DNA from: Echinarachnius parma
Lineage: Eukaryota; Echinodermata; Echinoidea; Clypeasteroida; Echinarachniidae
Length of the DNA: 64,000 nt
Assembly (NCBI GenBank): GCA_037951105.1
Contig: JBAMJV010003332.1
Span: 148,640 to 212,639 of the forward strand
Direction of reading: 5' to 3'
Part shown: positions 42,414-56,700 of the stretch, one piece after another
Layout: each line of letters begins with the position of its first letter
Position numbering within the stretch: position 1 is the first letter of the stretch
Program-made: the position numbers and the translations under genes
Notes under the pieces: generated by a model
What the model saw: the letters and a program-made list of their open reading frames with translations, nothing else
What the model was told of the DNA's origin: nothing
The model's database searches: none

Positions 42414-42502
42414 ACTCTTAACGTGCCAGGGATTTTAATGCTCTATGGCATTTGTGTGTATTGTAACTCGCAAAAATGCGAGCTTGGCACGTTAGGGGTT
42501 AA
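42414..42502. repeat. Short inverted repeat (TTAAC...ACGTGCC)
   Basis: TTAACTCTTAACGTGCCAGG and CTTGGCACGTTAGGGGTTAA are inverted, about 90 bp in all. A hairpin-forming unit. Confidence 0.55.
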
Positions 42503-45068
42503 TTGGAGTGATGGGTATGTGCATTGTGTTGGGTTTTGACAAAGTGCGCCACAATTTTCCTGTCTTCTTTGCACAAGTAATTTTGTTTTTGTTTTTTTCA
42601 ACTCAATGAGGAATCATAAATTAGGGAAAGGCAAGATAAAAATTGATCAACAAATCAATATCAATTAAATATCGAAATATATTAATTTAAGCTTTACTCC
42701 TGCAGTAATTATATACCATTTTCATATCAAGTATTTAAACAAAATCCATCATAATAATTTGTGCTAACTTACTCAAAGAATTGCCAATTAAAAGGTGTAA
42801 CCAGCTAACGTACAAAACATCAAGTAAATGTGCTTCAATAAAAACAAATTCCCTTTAAAATTGTTGCCAATAATGCCATGTGTATCTAAAAAGAATATTT
42901 AAAATGTAATCGTGTGTATTTTAAATTGAATTTAGACACAGCTTTCAGTGAATAAATAGAATAGAGGTCTGATTGTGCACAGCAATTGTTCACATAACCA
43001 ATGACAGCAAACACAATAATCATTATAATGCATGCTTCATTATAACATAGATACCACATGACTAAATAATTCACAAAATCATCTCCAATAAATACACATA
43101 TCTCGAAATAGTTCTGTGGAAATAAACGTTTAAAAAAAAATTAACTTAATGTACAATTCAAAAACATTGTCCATATACAATATATATTATCCTCTGATAT
43201 ACACACACATTACATTGTTTAAAAAGCCATTATTTTCAGTCACGAAAAAAATGAGGAACATATACATGCTGCTTTGTACAATTTCAAATAGTTGACGAAA
43301 TGAGAGAAAATCAGAAGTTGTCTTGTGATAAACATGTATGTGCAGACAAAAAAGAAGTCTTTATTTGATTCCTTTTCTCACATATTTGTAATTCTGATTG
43401 AAGAATATATGTTCTGAACCAGCAGAACTAAATGAACACATTTCTTTCCTGAAACGATATAACAAATATAGTCAGCATTTCTGTATTCTCTTCTTTTTCT
43501 CCCTTTTCTGCATCAGTTGCCAATTTGACAGTTGTGTAAATAAGAAAATGCGATTCTTACATCATTTGTGAAGCAAAAAACACCCACAGTTTTAGGTTGA
43601 CAATTTCATATTTGCATTCACTGCTAGTTTAAAATTTTTCGCAAAGGATTAAATGAAAAAACAATGCCTTTTCAGATGATTAATGAAAGCTTGGCATAGA
43701 TTTGTAATCAAACAAATATCTTATTGTATTTCATACTGTTGCCAATTCGGAATCACAAAAATTGATTGTTAAACATTTCTTGAAAAAATACATTGCAAAT
43801 ATAGTCAGAATTGTCTTTTTTCGGTTGGTTGTTGATCTTAAAATTGTCATATGTTATGAGGGTAAAAAAAATTTAAAAAACTTTCCCAGATTTTTTGTCT
43901 AATCACACAGTATTTAATAACGATTCCAAAAAGAGGCTATGCATTTGATAATACATTGATAATTAGCCTCACTTGTAAGGATTCATACATGCAGATATAT
44001 TAATCCCAATCTTTGATAGTGGAAAAAGAGTTTGAGACTCTGTAATTGCGTACCGGCTTTTTTCTACATACTCAAACTCTACTTGAACTTTACAAAGAGA
44101 TTTGGGAACATTTGCACATTTTGCACATTGGAAGAAAATTGGCATTTCTGATGATAAATTGGCTGTTACAAGGATATGATAAATTGGCTGTTACAAGGAT
44201 ATGATAAATGTTTGATTACATCACAAGCAATTTTATTACATCAAATTTGCTTTGAGGTTGGGATAAAGAGTAAACAAAAAAGAATTCCGTTCACTTAAAA
44301 GCAGATCCATTAGAATAGTTTTTGTAATCTACCTTATGTATGTTCATTACCCCACATATGACTGTGACAAATTATATAGTAATATCTAGATCATTTATAT
44401 TTCACATATTTTATATCCATGGGTAGTTTTAATGTCCTAGGCTATATATTTGCAATTTATTTTAAATGTGCTTAGCCATGGGTGCAAGAGGTGTTATTTA
44501 TTTTCCTTTTTTTCGATGCCAAAAGATATTAAAACATTTACAGTTGGGAGATGAAAGCCTATTTTAAATTATTTTCTCAACTCCCATAAAAAAACACATT
44601 TAGAAGGAATGCTCTCTTTATAAATTATGTTAGTATTCAGTACAATTGTTATCCCGTTTGTATGAAACAGAAACATTTTAGTAGGATCAAAACATGACTA
44701 AACAGGACGTTAACGGTTTGTTTTATAACATTAAAACAAGAAAGCCTGCTTTCCTGTGCTCATAAATCTGAATCAAATATAATTTTGTGTTTAATACAGC
44801 AAAGAACAACTTCATGCTGGATATTACTTCCAAGTACAATGAATGCGATCTACATCAATGTAATCACGAAGACTAGGGACTTCAAAACCTTGTTTTTACG
44901 TCATAAAAACTGAACAATTTGCAATTCATAAAAACTTTAACTTTCAAACATTTCATTTCCTCTGTAAAAAAACAACTTCAATTATTCTGTAACCAGCAGC
45001 AATTTAATTCTTGTTGAATAAAGTAAAGCGAGAAAAAAAGACTCGCTTTCATACAGAACAAATGTCAA

Positions 45069-45290
45069 TGGATATGGCAAAACCCTGCACTTGTCAGTAA
45101 AAAATCCAAAATTTAGATTTTCAAGCCATGAAAAGGGCCTTCTTTATGCCTTCTTCTAAAACATTCGACGATATTTGGCAAAGATATGATCGTTTCAATT
45201 TTACATACATTATGTGAACTTAAAATGCCCATTTATGTAAAACATGAATTACCGACAAGTGCAGGGTTTTGCTATATCCAGTCACATATA
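45069..45290. mobile_element. MITE family 3, copy b
   Basis: GATATGGCAAAACCCTGCAC and GTGCAGGGTTTTGCTATATC ends are inverted. It shares AAGTTCACATAATCTGTG-like inner sequence (in inverse order) with 34247-34503. Confidence 0.75.
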
Positions 45291-45774
45291 TCAGATATAT
45301 TAAATAATACTAAAATTCATTGCTTGATATAGTTTGCAGCATTTCAGCATTTCTCTTTGTATTTTAAAATCTGAAAACAAAGAAAACCAACTGCAGGATT
45401 ATGCATGCATTGAAACGCAACAAAATTATAAAACAAATTGTTAAAAATAAAATCAATTAACATTTAGAATGTATGAAAGGTTTACTTTTGTGGTCCAATA
45501 AAACATAATATCAAGACATTTTTAATAATTCAGTTCTATTTAAAATTTATTTTCTAATTAAAATCCTCTTCTAACTGGCAATTTCAGTTTAGTTAAAACA
45601 GCATAACAAATATTTAGATTCCCAGTATAAAAGGACAAATTATTTTCCTTTTCCTAATTTTCTAAATCACTCCTTTTACACTAAAAAAAAGCCTTTTAAA
45701 ATTGCCTTTATCAAACCTTTACCTGTATAAGATAACAGTCATTTTTTAACACTTGCATTGCCAAATTGGCTGGA

Positions 45775-46085
45775 ATTCACAAAGGAGGCTTCACCGTTTG
45801 TGTAAACCATGGTTTAAACCATGGTTAACATCTATGAAGTGCCATGTGTAAACTGATGAAGAAAGAATATACACTCATTACTTGTTTAACAATGTTGATG
45901 CTACACATTTGCTAAATGCACCAAATGAATGTCTGTCTTCTCAGATGGTGGAATTTACTGGTTAGCAAGCACTAACAGTCATATCACTATAAATTAGCAA
46001 TTTGTTTTACTTGTTTACAAGCAGCACTTCATAGATGTAGACCATGGTTTAAACCATGGCTTATGTAAACCTCCTTTATGAATTA
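45775..46085. mobile_element. Divergent palindromic MITE related to 27292-27515
   Basis: AATTCACAAAGGAGGCTTCA on the left and TGTAAACCTCCTTTATGAATT on the right are inverted. AAACCATGGTTTAAACCATGG arms occur near both ends. Confidence 0.65.
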
Positions 46086-46395
46086 CAGCTATTCTGTCCA
46101 AGCAGTTATGAATGGCTTAGGAAAGAAACATCTGAATCAGTTTAATAGTTTTAAAAAAACACCAAATATCTTGAGGTGGTAAAATTACCCTGTATGCCAC
46201 ATGCAGAAGAGTTAATGAGTCTGATGAACAGATATTAATGAGGGAAGTTCTAAACATACAAGCAGCAAGAAAACCCACAAAATTATTTTAACGAACAAGA
46301 GAAACAAGGAAATAAAGAGAAAATTCATAAGCTTCTTGAGTTTTTGAGCTCATTGGACTATACTTTGCACTGATTTGTTTCTTTTTCTTTTACAT

Positions 46396-47030
46396 ATCAT
46401 TCACAGCTTTATCAGGATTAATAGAAACCTTGCGACACTACTTGTCATACTTATATGTAGTATTTCTGATTAAATACAATGTTATATTCATGAACTTTCA
46501 AGTAAATGGATTATTTTTTTTATAAGCATTCACAGCTTTATCATGATTAATAGAAACCTCTGTGACACTGCTTGTCATGTTTTGAGATAATGAAGTATTT
46601 CTGTTAAACCCAATGTTATATTCATGAACTTTCTAATGAATGGATTATTTTTTTTATAAGCATTCACAGCTTTATCAGGATTAATAGAAACCTCTGTGAC
46701 ACTGCTTGTCATGTTTTGAGATAATGAAGTATTTCTGTTAAACCCAATGTTATATTTGTGAACTTTCTAGGGAATGGATTATTACTTTATAAGCATTCAC
46801 AGCTTTATCAGGATTAATAGAAACCTCTGTGACACTTCTTGTCATTTGTTTGTGTTTTGTAGTCTTTCTGTTCAAATACAATGTTATATTCATGAACTTT
46901 CAAGTGAATGGATTAATTTTTGTATAAGCATTCACAGCTTTATCAGGATTAATAGAAACCTCTGTGATACTTCTTTTCATTTGTTTGTGTGAAATGTAGT
47001 CTTTTTGTTCACACACAGTGATTATAAGCA
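46396..47030. repeat. Tandem repeat, five ~132-bp units
   Basis: CATTCACAGCTTTATCAGG recurs at about 46401, 46528, 46663, 46795 and 46930, so units are 127-135 bp. Each continues with ATTAATAGAAACCTCTGTGA and ATGTTATATTCATGAACTTT. It lies just past the SNRK stop codon on its 3' side. Confidence 0.9.
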
Positions 47031-47717
47031 TTCTATTGAATAGATTCTCCTTCTTTTTCATTCAAGCATGTCTTTGTCGCCCTGAGTTAGGAAGGGTGTC
47101 TTATGAATCTTCACCCCCATTTCCTACTAGATTTTGCATTCCAGGTGCCTGTAGGCCATGGCTTAATACAGCTTGAAATTCATTAGAACAATATCCTGAA
47201 AGAATTAATCAATACATTTAAACGAAAACTGCATGGCAAAAATGTGGACAGGACAATATTTTTGTTTACATGTTTTTGCAATGTTTTTTGCAATTATTTC
47301 CACTACAATTATGTTCTTGGGTTTATTTGTATGAGAAATGGATACCTCAGTTGAACCTTCTGGCACACAAGGCCCACACATTTAGTCCATCAAATAATTT
47401 GAATCAATAGAGTTAACTGGAACAAAATCATTTTAAAGTTAAATTAGATCCTCTGATGAACATTTTGGCTAAAGTGTGTAATATTTCTGTGACACACAAA
47501 GTGTGTAACATATTGCAAGTCTGTGGCCTTCAATAACTGATACTGAACGTTAGACTAGATAAGATGGGAGCAAGGGCTCTCCATCTTATTTTGGGGGTTC
47601 TTCACATCTGCATAAGGAAAACGGGACAACAACGCAAGGGATTAATCCTCTCATTTCTATGGGCAACATCAAATGTTAAAAGTCTGTGGTATTAAAACAG
47701 AGAGAGTATACTGGTAT

Positions 47718-50700
47718 TCAGATAAGACGGCAGCAATTACTCTCAACCTTCTTGTTAGGGTCCCTCTTGCCCCGGCCACCACCTTGCCCGTTGGCGCTGG
47801 CGATGCGGTTCCGCTTCTTGCGTATCTCCCGCCCCTCCTTGGACGTGCGGCGCGGCATGTTGCTGTTCAGATCAGAGTTGATTTCTGAATTGAGCTTCTC
47901 GCTCAGGTTGGAGCTGTCGCGCTTCAGGCTTGCCTTGGATGGCGACAGCGACGATGGATGAATATGTTTTGGTTTCTCCCCGTTCTTTGGAATGTAGAGG
48001 TTGCTGTCCGAGCGCGTAACGTGGTCCTTGCGCAGGTTGTTCTTGCGCGACCACGTCTTGGAGTCTGCGTTTGGGTCATCCGAGTCCGAGGGCGTGTTGT
48101 TGGCGGGATCGATGGCGTACTTGCTGATGCTGTATGAGCTAGAGGAATTGGATGAGTTCACGCTCAAGTTGCTCATCTTTAGACTCTCGCGTAGCTCGTT
48201 GCTCTTCTTGCGTTCCTTCCCCGCGCCCTTGGCGCCGCCCCCCGATGCACCCTTCCCGTCGTTGTTACCCCCCGTCTCGCTCGTTTTCCCTGCTTTTCCG
48301 TTCTGCTTGCTCCCGCTACTCGCTCCCCCGCTTCCATGCGTGTTATTCGATCCCCCGCCCCCTTCGCTTCCAGAACTAGGTGGTCCATCTTTGCTTCCTC
48401 TCCGATTCGTCGACGTCTTCGTCGTGTTTGGCATGTCGAACCGGTCCGACCGCCGCCGCGATTCTGAATCGTCGTCACTGGCGTCCGATGAGCTGTAACC
48501 TCCTCGCGATGGAGGCTTAACTTTTTTACTGCTCGGTTTGATTTGGCGGACATTGTCTTTGCTGCTAGAGATCGTCTTGGGTTGTCTGTTTTCCCGTAAC
48601 GGCAACTTCTTCCCTTGCCTGGCTCGGTCTTCCTCTGACTCGTACTCATCTGCAACGCAAGAAAATTGATGTTGTAAACATTATAATAACATTATAATAC
48701 AGTTTGAATACTAATCTGAATCATTACAACAATCCAACAGTAAATGTGAGGAAAATGTACCTTTTAAACTGGTTTCATAGAAACATAGAACTAAAAAGAG
48801 ACATGGTGTAACATATTTAAATAAATCAAGGATTTTAGCAAAACATAACCAATAATTATTTGATATATTTTTGAAAATTAAGGGTATGGGAGCATGGAAT
48901 TTTAAAACATTGCAATATAATGCTGTTTATATCATAACATCTTCACATGAGTTTCATTATTTTCAAGTTCAGTAGAACATTTCATAGGACCACAAGGATA
49001 CTATGTACATCTAGTTGGTGAACTCACCAAAAAGGTATTTTTAAGTCCTATTCTTCTTGAAAGACATTTTCTTTCTTTTGAGACAATTATCTCCCAAATT
49101 TAGAAGTCTTCTTTGCTTGGAAAAGGAGGACCGTATCTTTAAAAAATAGGGATGAATAAATGTGCAATTACCTTCTTCCTCCGTGATCTGGTTCAGTACT
49201 GATGAGCAGATGAGCGACTGTATATTGTTCTGCCTGTTGTTGCTGTTGACCCCCTGCCTGTTACCTCCGTTTGCCCCTCCCCCCGTCCCACAGTTTCCCA
49301 AATCATTGCACCCGCTTGTAGAGATTTCAGAGTCAGTTGAGCAGTTGCTCGGGTTCCCAGAGTCATTGATACAATTGCTACCAGAGTTCTCAGAGTCCTT
49401 GATACAATTGCTGCCGCAGTTTTCAGAGTCTATATGTGAACTTGTATTCGAGTTCCCCGCATCTTTGCAACCGCTGCTGCTGTGAGAGTTTCCACAGTCC
49501 TTAGTTGCCCCGTTGCCTTCTTGTGCTAGGGGTGAAAGGGAAGCCACAGTGGTGGTGTGAGTGTTGGTGGTGGTGTGATGATGTGGGGGAATACTGTCGC
49601 TTTCATCCTCAGCGACATGCTGGTATTCTTCCTCCTGTAAAACAAAAACGAAAATAAAATAAGATTCCTTGTCATTTCTATAATCTTAGCAGCCACTTTT
49701 TGATACTGTTTGCTGCCCTGTTCCTTGCCTTCGGCTAGGGATAAATGTGCAGCCATAGTGGTAGTGGTGGTGGTGTGAGTGGTGTGAGTGAGATGTGATG
49801 AACAGGTGGAATACTGTCGGCAACATGCTGGTATTCTTCCTCCTGCAAAAAGAGAAGAGACCAGAAAATATATGAATCCTTTATAGTTTCCATAAACTTT
49901 GCAACTACTTTTGATACTGTCTGTTCCTGCCTTGGGCTAGGGATAAAGGGGCAGTCACAGTGGCAGGTGGTGGTGGTGTGTAGAACAGGTGGAATACGTT
50001 CAATTTCATTCTCAGCGACATGCTGATATTCTTCCTCCTGCAAAAAGAAAAGATAAGACAATTCATGAATCCTTGGCAGAGACTACAGAGTCTTTACAAC
50101 CACTGCTGCTAGAATATCCTTTGATGTCAATGCCCATCCTGAGCAAATGGCGACAGGGCACAAGTAGAGATTGTTGGGTTTGGAGGAATGAAGTGATGTA
50201 TTATTTCTTCTACAAAAAGTTATGAGCAGAAAAAAAAAGAAAAAAAAATTCCCCTTTCCAAAAGGTGAAGCCAAGGAATGTTGGCGAGGTCATTTTATCT
50301 TTTATTCACATTACTATTTTTCTATTAATCTGTAATATTCAAAAATGTTAAATTATCTGAATGTGGAAATTTAAAAACTTTTGCACGTGACCCCGAGTCC
50401 CTCCTTGACTCTAGTGTGACCATCTCTTGGATAAATTGCAAGATGTTCCCTTACCATGCGATGACTCTAAGGGCTTGTGCTAGGGGCATTTTATATACTA
50501 TTCTGTATTAATGTTATTCTATCATTCTATTTCTCTACATTCTTAAATTAGTTCTAAATCAATTATCTTGCAATACTTACGTCTAATGACCCAAGCCCTT
50601 CCTTGACTATACTGCGACCATGTCTCGGATGAATGGTAAGATGTTCCCTCTCCATGACGTGACGTCTGGGGCTGTTGGATACGGGCGATTCGTCCAGAGC

Positions 50701-53700
50701 GCGCCCTTCCTGTCTCCCTGCCTCCGCCCCTGGGATGGCCACTGGCTTGGAGGGTGGGGGCGTGGTGGAGGGGAGGGGAGATGGGTGGGATGGTTGCTGT
50801 CCATTGTTGATTGCACCTGCCTTGGAGCTTTCGGACGTCGGGTCTTCTTGCGGAGACCTGTGATCATAGGAACAAAATATGGTGAACAATTTAGATATAT
50901 AAATCAAATATCTTTTTATGAAAATTCATCTTTTAAAAGTAGATAAAGTTCACGTTATGATGGCTCCTGGCTTGAAGGTCTTGAATGTACGGAAACAGGA
51001 AGAAATAAAAGAAAATGCAAATAATCTCACAGAAAAGTGCAAATAATCTCACAGAAAAGTGTATATTTCAAATCATTATAGCAAGAATCAGATATCATTT
51101 ACTGTACTGTGGGCTTTATATAGGCATGAATTTGCAATAATGTTCCTTGCATTAGAGTAGAGGGGGCGATGAATAAATACACCACCCATTCCCCTGTAGC
51201 AAAAGACTTGCAACCTGACCTGTACCCTTCGCATTGGGTTTTATATTATCATCATTAAAGCAAAAAAAAATCACAAAGTATGCAACTTGATGTAATAGAA
51301 TATGTCAAGTTTCTAAAGGGAGGAGGAAGATGAGGCTTCTATGTGCAATCGAGTCCATGAAAGTATGTCACTCAAGGTAGAAAATGGAATTTCAATGATG
51401 AAATCTAATCTTACAAACGGAAAACCTCACATTTGCTTCTTTCTCTTGAGTGCATCGTTATCTGTGTCACATTGAATATGCATATCATGATCACATACTT
51501 AGGCCTCGAAAGCATGTTTCTGACTATGATCAAATTTTATTATCCAACAAACTTTTAAAAAATCACTTTTACACGTTTTATTCTAAAGTATCCGTAATAT
51601 TATGTCAATACGAGTATGCACACTCATGAACCTCGGCCTTCAAAGATGCTTTTTTGTGAGAGATCTTCCTGAAAATGGTTCCATTTCACGGTTTAAAGGG
51701 ACTTGCATGTAGTAACATCGTCCAAATCCTCAAAATCCAATTGAAATTCTAGCGGTTCCCTCATACCTTGTTGTATTCTTATTAACAAAAAAAGCACGGG
51801 TTTTTCAAATTTCCCTTTTGTTAATAAAAAGATATTTACGATTGAAGTGTTCAGATGTCAAATTATCCAACGGATTGTCAGAACTGTGTACAAAGTGAGT
51901 GCAATGAGTTAGTGAATATCACTTTGCATTTTTGCTCATTACTCGGCCATATAAGGTCCATTTAACTTGAAATTTTCACAGAAAACACCCAGTGGACATA
52001 TCAGATAACAACAATATACATTGTATCAACCACTCATTACTTTTTGAACATGTCAACAAAGTTACTATATCCCTTTAAAGGTGATCGATTGATACTCCAG
52101 CTTGTCATAAAATCAATCTTATTTCCGCTCCCTCACACCAGAAATAGCATTATCGATCTCTGAATGTTAAGATAGGCTTTTTTGTCAGATGTGTGGTCTA
52201 TGTGGTCAATGTTACGAAGGCGTCATGAAGAATGCTGATGTAAAATTCTCTTACAGCAAATCAATCATGAGAGGGGCACCACCGACAGATTTTTAAAAAG
52301 TCAATACCGTATGATCTATTTAAATCTTTATTTATTCAATACATTACATCTATGGTCTGATTTACAGAGCACATAATAATAAAGATTTATAACAATTTAT
52401 TTGACATTATAATTTGATTTCTGAATTCTGATTTTATTTATTTATCTGTTCATTTCAGTATAATAAATTAATGGATGAACTAAATTCTCAACATTTCATT
52501 GCTTGCATTTCTTTTCAAAGCTAACAAAAAAAAAATCAACTTCTCGAATTTGTTCAAATTAGTGACAGGAATTGAAGACATCCTTATCAAATCTTGCCTC
52601 GTTTCCTAGAAGGAAAGAGTTCAAATGGACATAATTACCCTCACGATTGATCTACCTAGTACAAAATAACTAGTACAGATGTCATACTATCACTGACTAA
52701 TTTTAATTTCAAATTAATCGTTCGCTTTTTGCACTCTTAACAACTAATAGTTTGTAGAACTTCTAACAACAAAAATGGTAGTTTTTAGAACGAACAACAC
52801 AATTTGATTGAACTTGCAGAAGTGCAGTCGTATTTTAAACTAACCCTCCAAGTAAAGCCCTCTGCAGACAGAGCCGACTCGACCCGATTCGACTGATTTT
52901 CATTCGGATCAGCTCAGTTTTCAGTGCCTCGCGACACACATTTTGCCAGTCGAGAGACAGTCGGATGCCAGTTGGGGCCGATTCAACACGATGAATCGGA
53001 TCCGACCGGGCCCAACTCTAGCCTGATTGAAACCAGTCGGATCGGGTCGAGTCGGCTCTGTCTGCAGAGGGCTTAACTCACAATGACAAGGTCAATTAGT
53101 TTTAATGTATTGACACTTCTGCCTCAATGACAAGAGTTATCTTCACATTAAAATCACTGATTTTTTTGCTGAACTTCCCTCCACTCTTAAGTGGGGACAA
53201 GCTGATAATTAGAGGGATCTAGACTTTGACCTGCGGGGCTTGGGTGACATTGGGCACACTTCCAAGAGATGCACTTAAATCTGCCTGCTTTCATTCAGAA
53301 TACTACAGTTTGACCTCGTTTATCTGGCCGTTATCAAGAAACCAAGTGCTATTAACTGGCCCGCAATCTTGTGTTCTCTGTTCTGTTTCATTTGATTCCC
53401 ATTTCAGACACATTCATATGTTCATATATATGCCATATAAAGTACAACAGTTTGATATAAGGAACCAAAATCACATAATGTATAAACCTTGTGGATAATG
53501 TTATGTTGTCCAGAGTAGCTAGATTGCATATCCAGCTAAATTGCGGTATATCCGAATGGGTACTTTGTGTGCATTTTTAGTTTGTTATTGATCTATGCTT
53601 ATATTTGTCTAAAGCCACACTATAAAAAGTTAATTGAGATACTAAAAAAATTGATGACTCTACATTAATGATATAGTTGATATCTAGGCACCTTTGATTC

Positions 53701-56700
53701 ATTGAGTAATTAAAACTTAAACTTTTAATTTATATGTTTGATTGGTTTTCTCATACAAAACTGATATCTCTACAAATAAATCAATGAAAGACATGATATC
53801 TAGGCTTATTGATCTTTAACTGAACCTAAATCCTGCCCTTCAGCGAGGCCGCACTGCTAATTAGATGTAAAGTTGACCAGCAGTATGTGCTTGACCTTTG
53901 GGCAGCCTTCCAAGTCTTCTCTCCTAGCTCTCAAAATCCTAAGTTTTATTCAAACTATTACATACTGTGCATGTTTACCTGGCTCTACAAAATATATATC
54001 AATTTAATTATTTTAATATCAACTTGTAGAGCTCTTGCAGCTCAAAGTGCTCAAATGCAAATGTCTGATAATAAAACAGCGCTAACAGCTAGTTAATACG
54101 TGTGGTTTGCGGTTGCACTATGTATAAGGAGAGGATTGGTGAGTCCTGAGAAGGACTGTTGGTATTCTTTCTAGGATAGTCCTAAAAAGAACTGTGGTAG
54201 TTCTAGAAGGACTATTGGTAGTCCTGGAAAGGTTGGTATTCTTCCTTGAGCTTATAGTTCTAATAAGAGCTACAGCGCCGGTATAGTTATTAGTTATTGT
54301 AAAGAGAGGGTGGGTGGAAGGAGGGGCTCCTAGAAGAATTTTAACACAATTTTTAAAACTTTGTTTATACTTCAATTTCTACTGCCCTTTCACATAGGGA
54401 ATAGCCGGTAATTATGTATCTAGATAACCAGCAGGGAGTACTTGACCTATGGCAGATTTCTGATTTCTGTTTGACCATTGAGGTGCTTCATGATTAATTA
54501 CTGTGCTCTATTTATATTGATCAAAAAGCAATGTGATGTAAAGGATGTAAAATTGTATATTTAAAAAATGAATTGTAAAGGGTAAGGAAAGAGAAACAAG
54601 TTATCAAATACTGAATAGAAACATCTGTATCCATACTTTAAGTCTTGCTTTAAAGGAGAATTCCGGACGAGTTTTTAAAAAGTACAGTATATTGGAAATA
54701 AATCTATGGATGTGCTTGAATATTTTCAGGATTTGAGTCTCTTTGGTTGATTTCTAAGAGATTTTTCTAATGTCATTAACTCTGAGGAAATAATTAAATT
54801 TACTGCACACAATCATGAGACCCTTCGTAGCACCCTCACTTTGCTCAATTTCTTGAGTAGGCTTGAATCCGGTGCCACTGCATTGTGATCACTGCATGTG
54901 TCATTCATAATAGCCGGCCATGCAGAGCCAGGAAATTCAATAACCACGTTTACGGGACTTTGTGTCTATTCAAATTCCAATGAAAGCCAAACGTGTTACA
55001 ATTTCAGGACAGGCAAATATTTTCAAACGGTTCAGTCAATGCAGTAATGCTCAAAGGCACGGTTGAGTGGCGCATCGTGGACTAAACTATTCATGATCGA
55101 GCATTGTATTGGTCCGATCAAAAGAACACATTCGCTGCAGTGTAAAAACATAGATAGGCGCATAGTGAGGGGCGCACGTCACAAATTGGTGCATTGTGGG
55201 ATAGAACAAGCTCGCTCGCGAATTGTGTCATTAGAATTTCAAAGCCAATTATAAGAACCCACAATCATACTTTTTCACACAAAATTGTGTTTATTGACCT
55301 AGAATATCTGTCTTTCAATCATTAGAAGCTTGAAATCGTGTTGAAGTCCACTTTAACATACCTCTGTATCATTTTGTATACATCGTTAAAGGGATAGTTG
55401 AGTATTTGTCAAACTTAACTTTAGTAACCAAAACCTGCACCATTACGGTACAAAGTAATAGTTATAACTTCACCATGCTCGAAAAGTATACACAATTACA
55501 AACGACTAAGTAAAACCCCTGTTATCATTCAAAAAGAGCCGTTACAACTCAAGAGGGCGCTATTAAAAAAAAATCATTGGTTTTAGCCTTTTTTCATAAA
55601 AAATTGTGCATTTAATGTTTGTTAAAATAATGATTCAATAGAGATATCATCAACGACTTTTTAAAAACCTATTCTGATTTTTTTCAAAGTAGTCTTCGAG
55701 CATTTTTAAAAATTTTTCTAAAAAGTCTAAATATCGCCCGGTGATTGCCGGTGAAGAACATTTTGAATAAAAATATATTTATGGATATCTCAGCCGTTTC
55801 TGAACCGATTTTGATCAAATAAAGTTTATTCTGTCATTAAAATTGTATGTTCTTTCAAATTTGACAGTCAGTTTTTCATTATCTCACAAAAAAATATCAG
55901 GGGGCACTTCAGGAAATACCAATACTCAACACTACCTTTAAGTCATAAGCCATGACAATGTGTGTATGAAGTATAGAAGAAAGAAACAGAGCTGCAGATT
56001 AACACTTTCCCTACTAGATATGTCAATCCCCATAGAGTTAATACAGGGCCCACAGTTGCCTGTGTAAGCAATGGGTTAATGATCACCTCCCTATAACATT
56101 GTTTAAGACCCGACTTTAGAATGAGGGATTATTGAACCTATTAATACGATCAAGGATGAGAGCAAAGACCTCTGTGAACCTCTCCAAACAGCTGCAAATT
56201 TAGTTCAGACTTTTGTTCTTGGAAATCGGCCAATCAATGAAGCCCTCTTGGTCAGCTATCAGTATCGCTAATTATCAATTTTCCTCAAGGGAAGGCAGGT
56301 TTAAAGACAAAGTACAATGGACAAATTATTGTAGAAAGCATATAAGTTTTGGGAACTTGTGTACATTTTGTTTCATTATTCCAATTGGAACTTTAATACC
56401 TTTGTCCAAGTGTGCCCTGTTTAGGTTGGCTCTTCATAGCTTTCCTGAGATTGCTGGCTGAGAACCTTGTTCTCTCTTCATTAACTTAGCTTCTTCAAAA
56501 GTTGATAGAATGTATTGTGTTTTATTGATGAGAGAGTGAAACACTGAAATCTATTAATAGATCAAACAACAGTTCTATTAACTGCACTAACCTTTGTCCA
56601 AGTGTGCCCTGTTTAGGTTGGCTCTTCATAGCCTTCCTGAGATCGCTGGCTGAGAACCTCGTTCTCTCTTCATTCTGTTTCTTCAACTTCCGTTCCGCAA

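Larger units (their letters stand above)
38291..47717. other. Long gene-poor AT-rich interval between convergent SF3B3 and SNRK
   Basis: No conserved coding segment was recognised. It contains MITEs (listed separately), AT-rich low-complexity DNA and a 28-bp direct duplication (GATAAATTGGCTGTTACAAGG at about 44155-44210). Part of it is presumably the SNRK 3' UTR, whose end was not located. Confidence 0.5.

Noticed and set aside
48001-48498. 165-residue plus-strand open frame
   Set aside because: Antisense of the SNRK last exon, which has clear matches to SNRK landmarks on the minus strand.
47966-48655. Minus-strand frame of 158 residues overlapping the SNRK last exon
   Set aside because: Alternative frame; the SNRK frame is the one joined in phase to the preceding exon and ends at the conserved tail.
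54118-54375. Threonine/arginine-rich minus-strand open frame
   Set aside because: Encoded by a degenerate short tandem repeat without splice or homology support.
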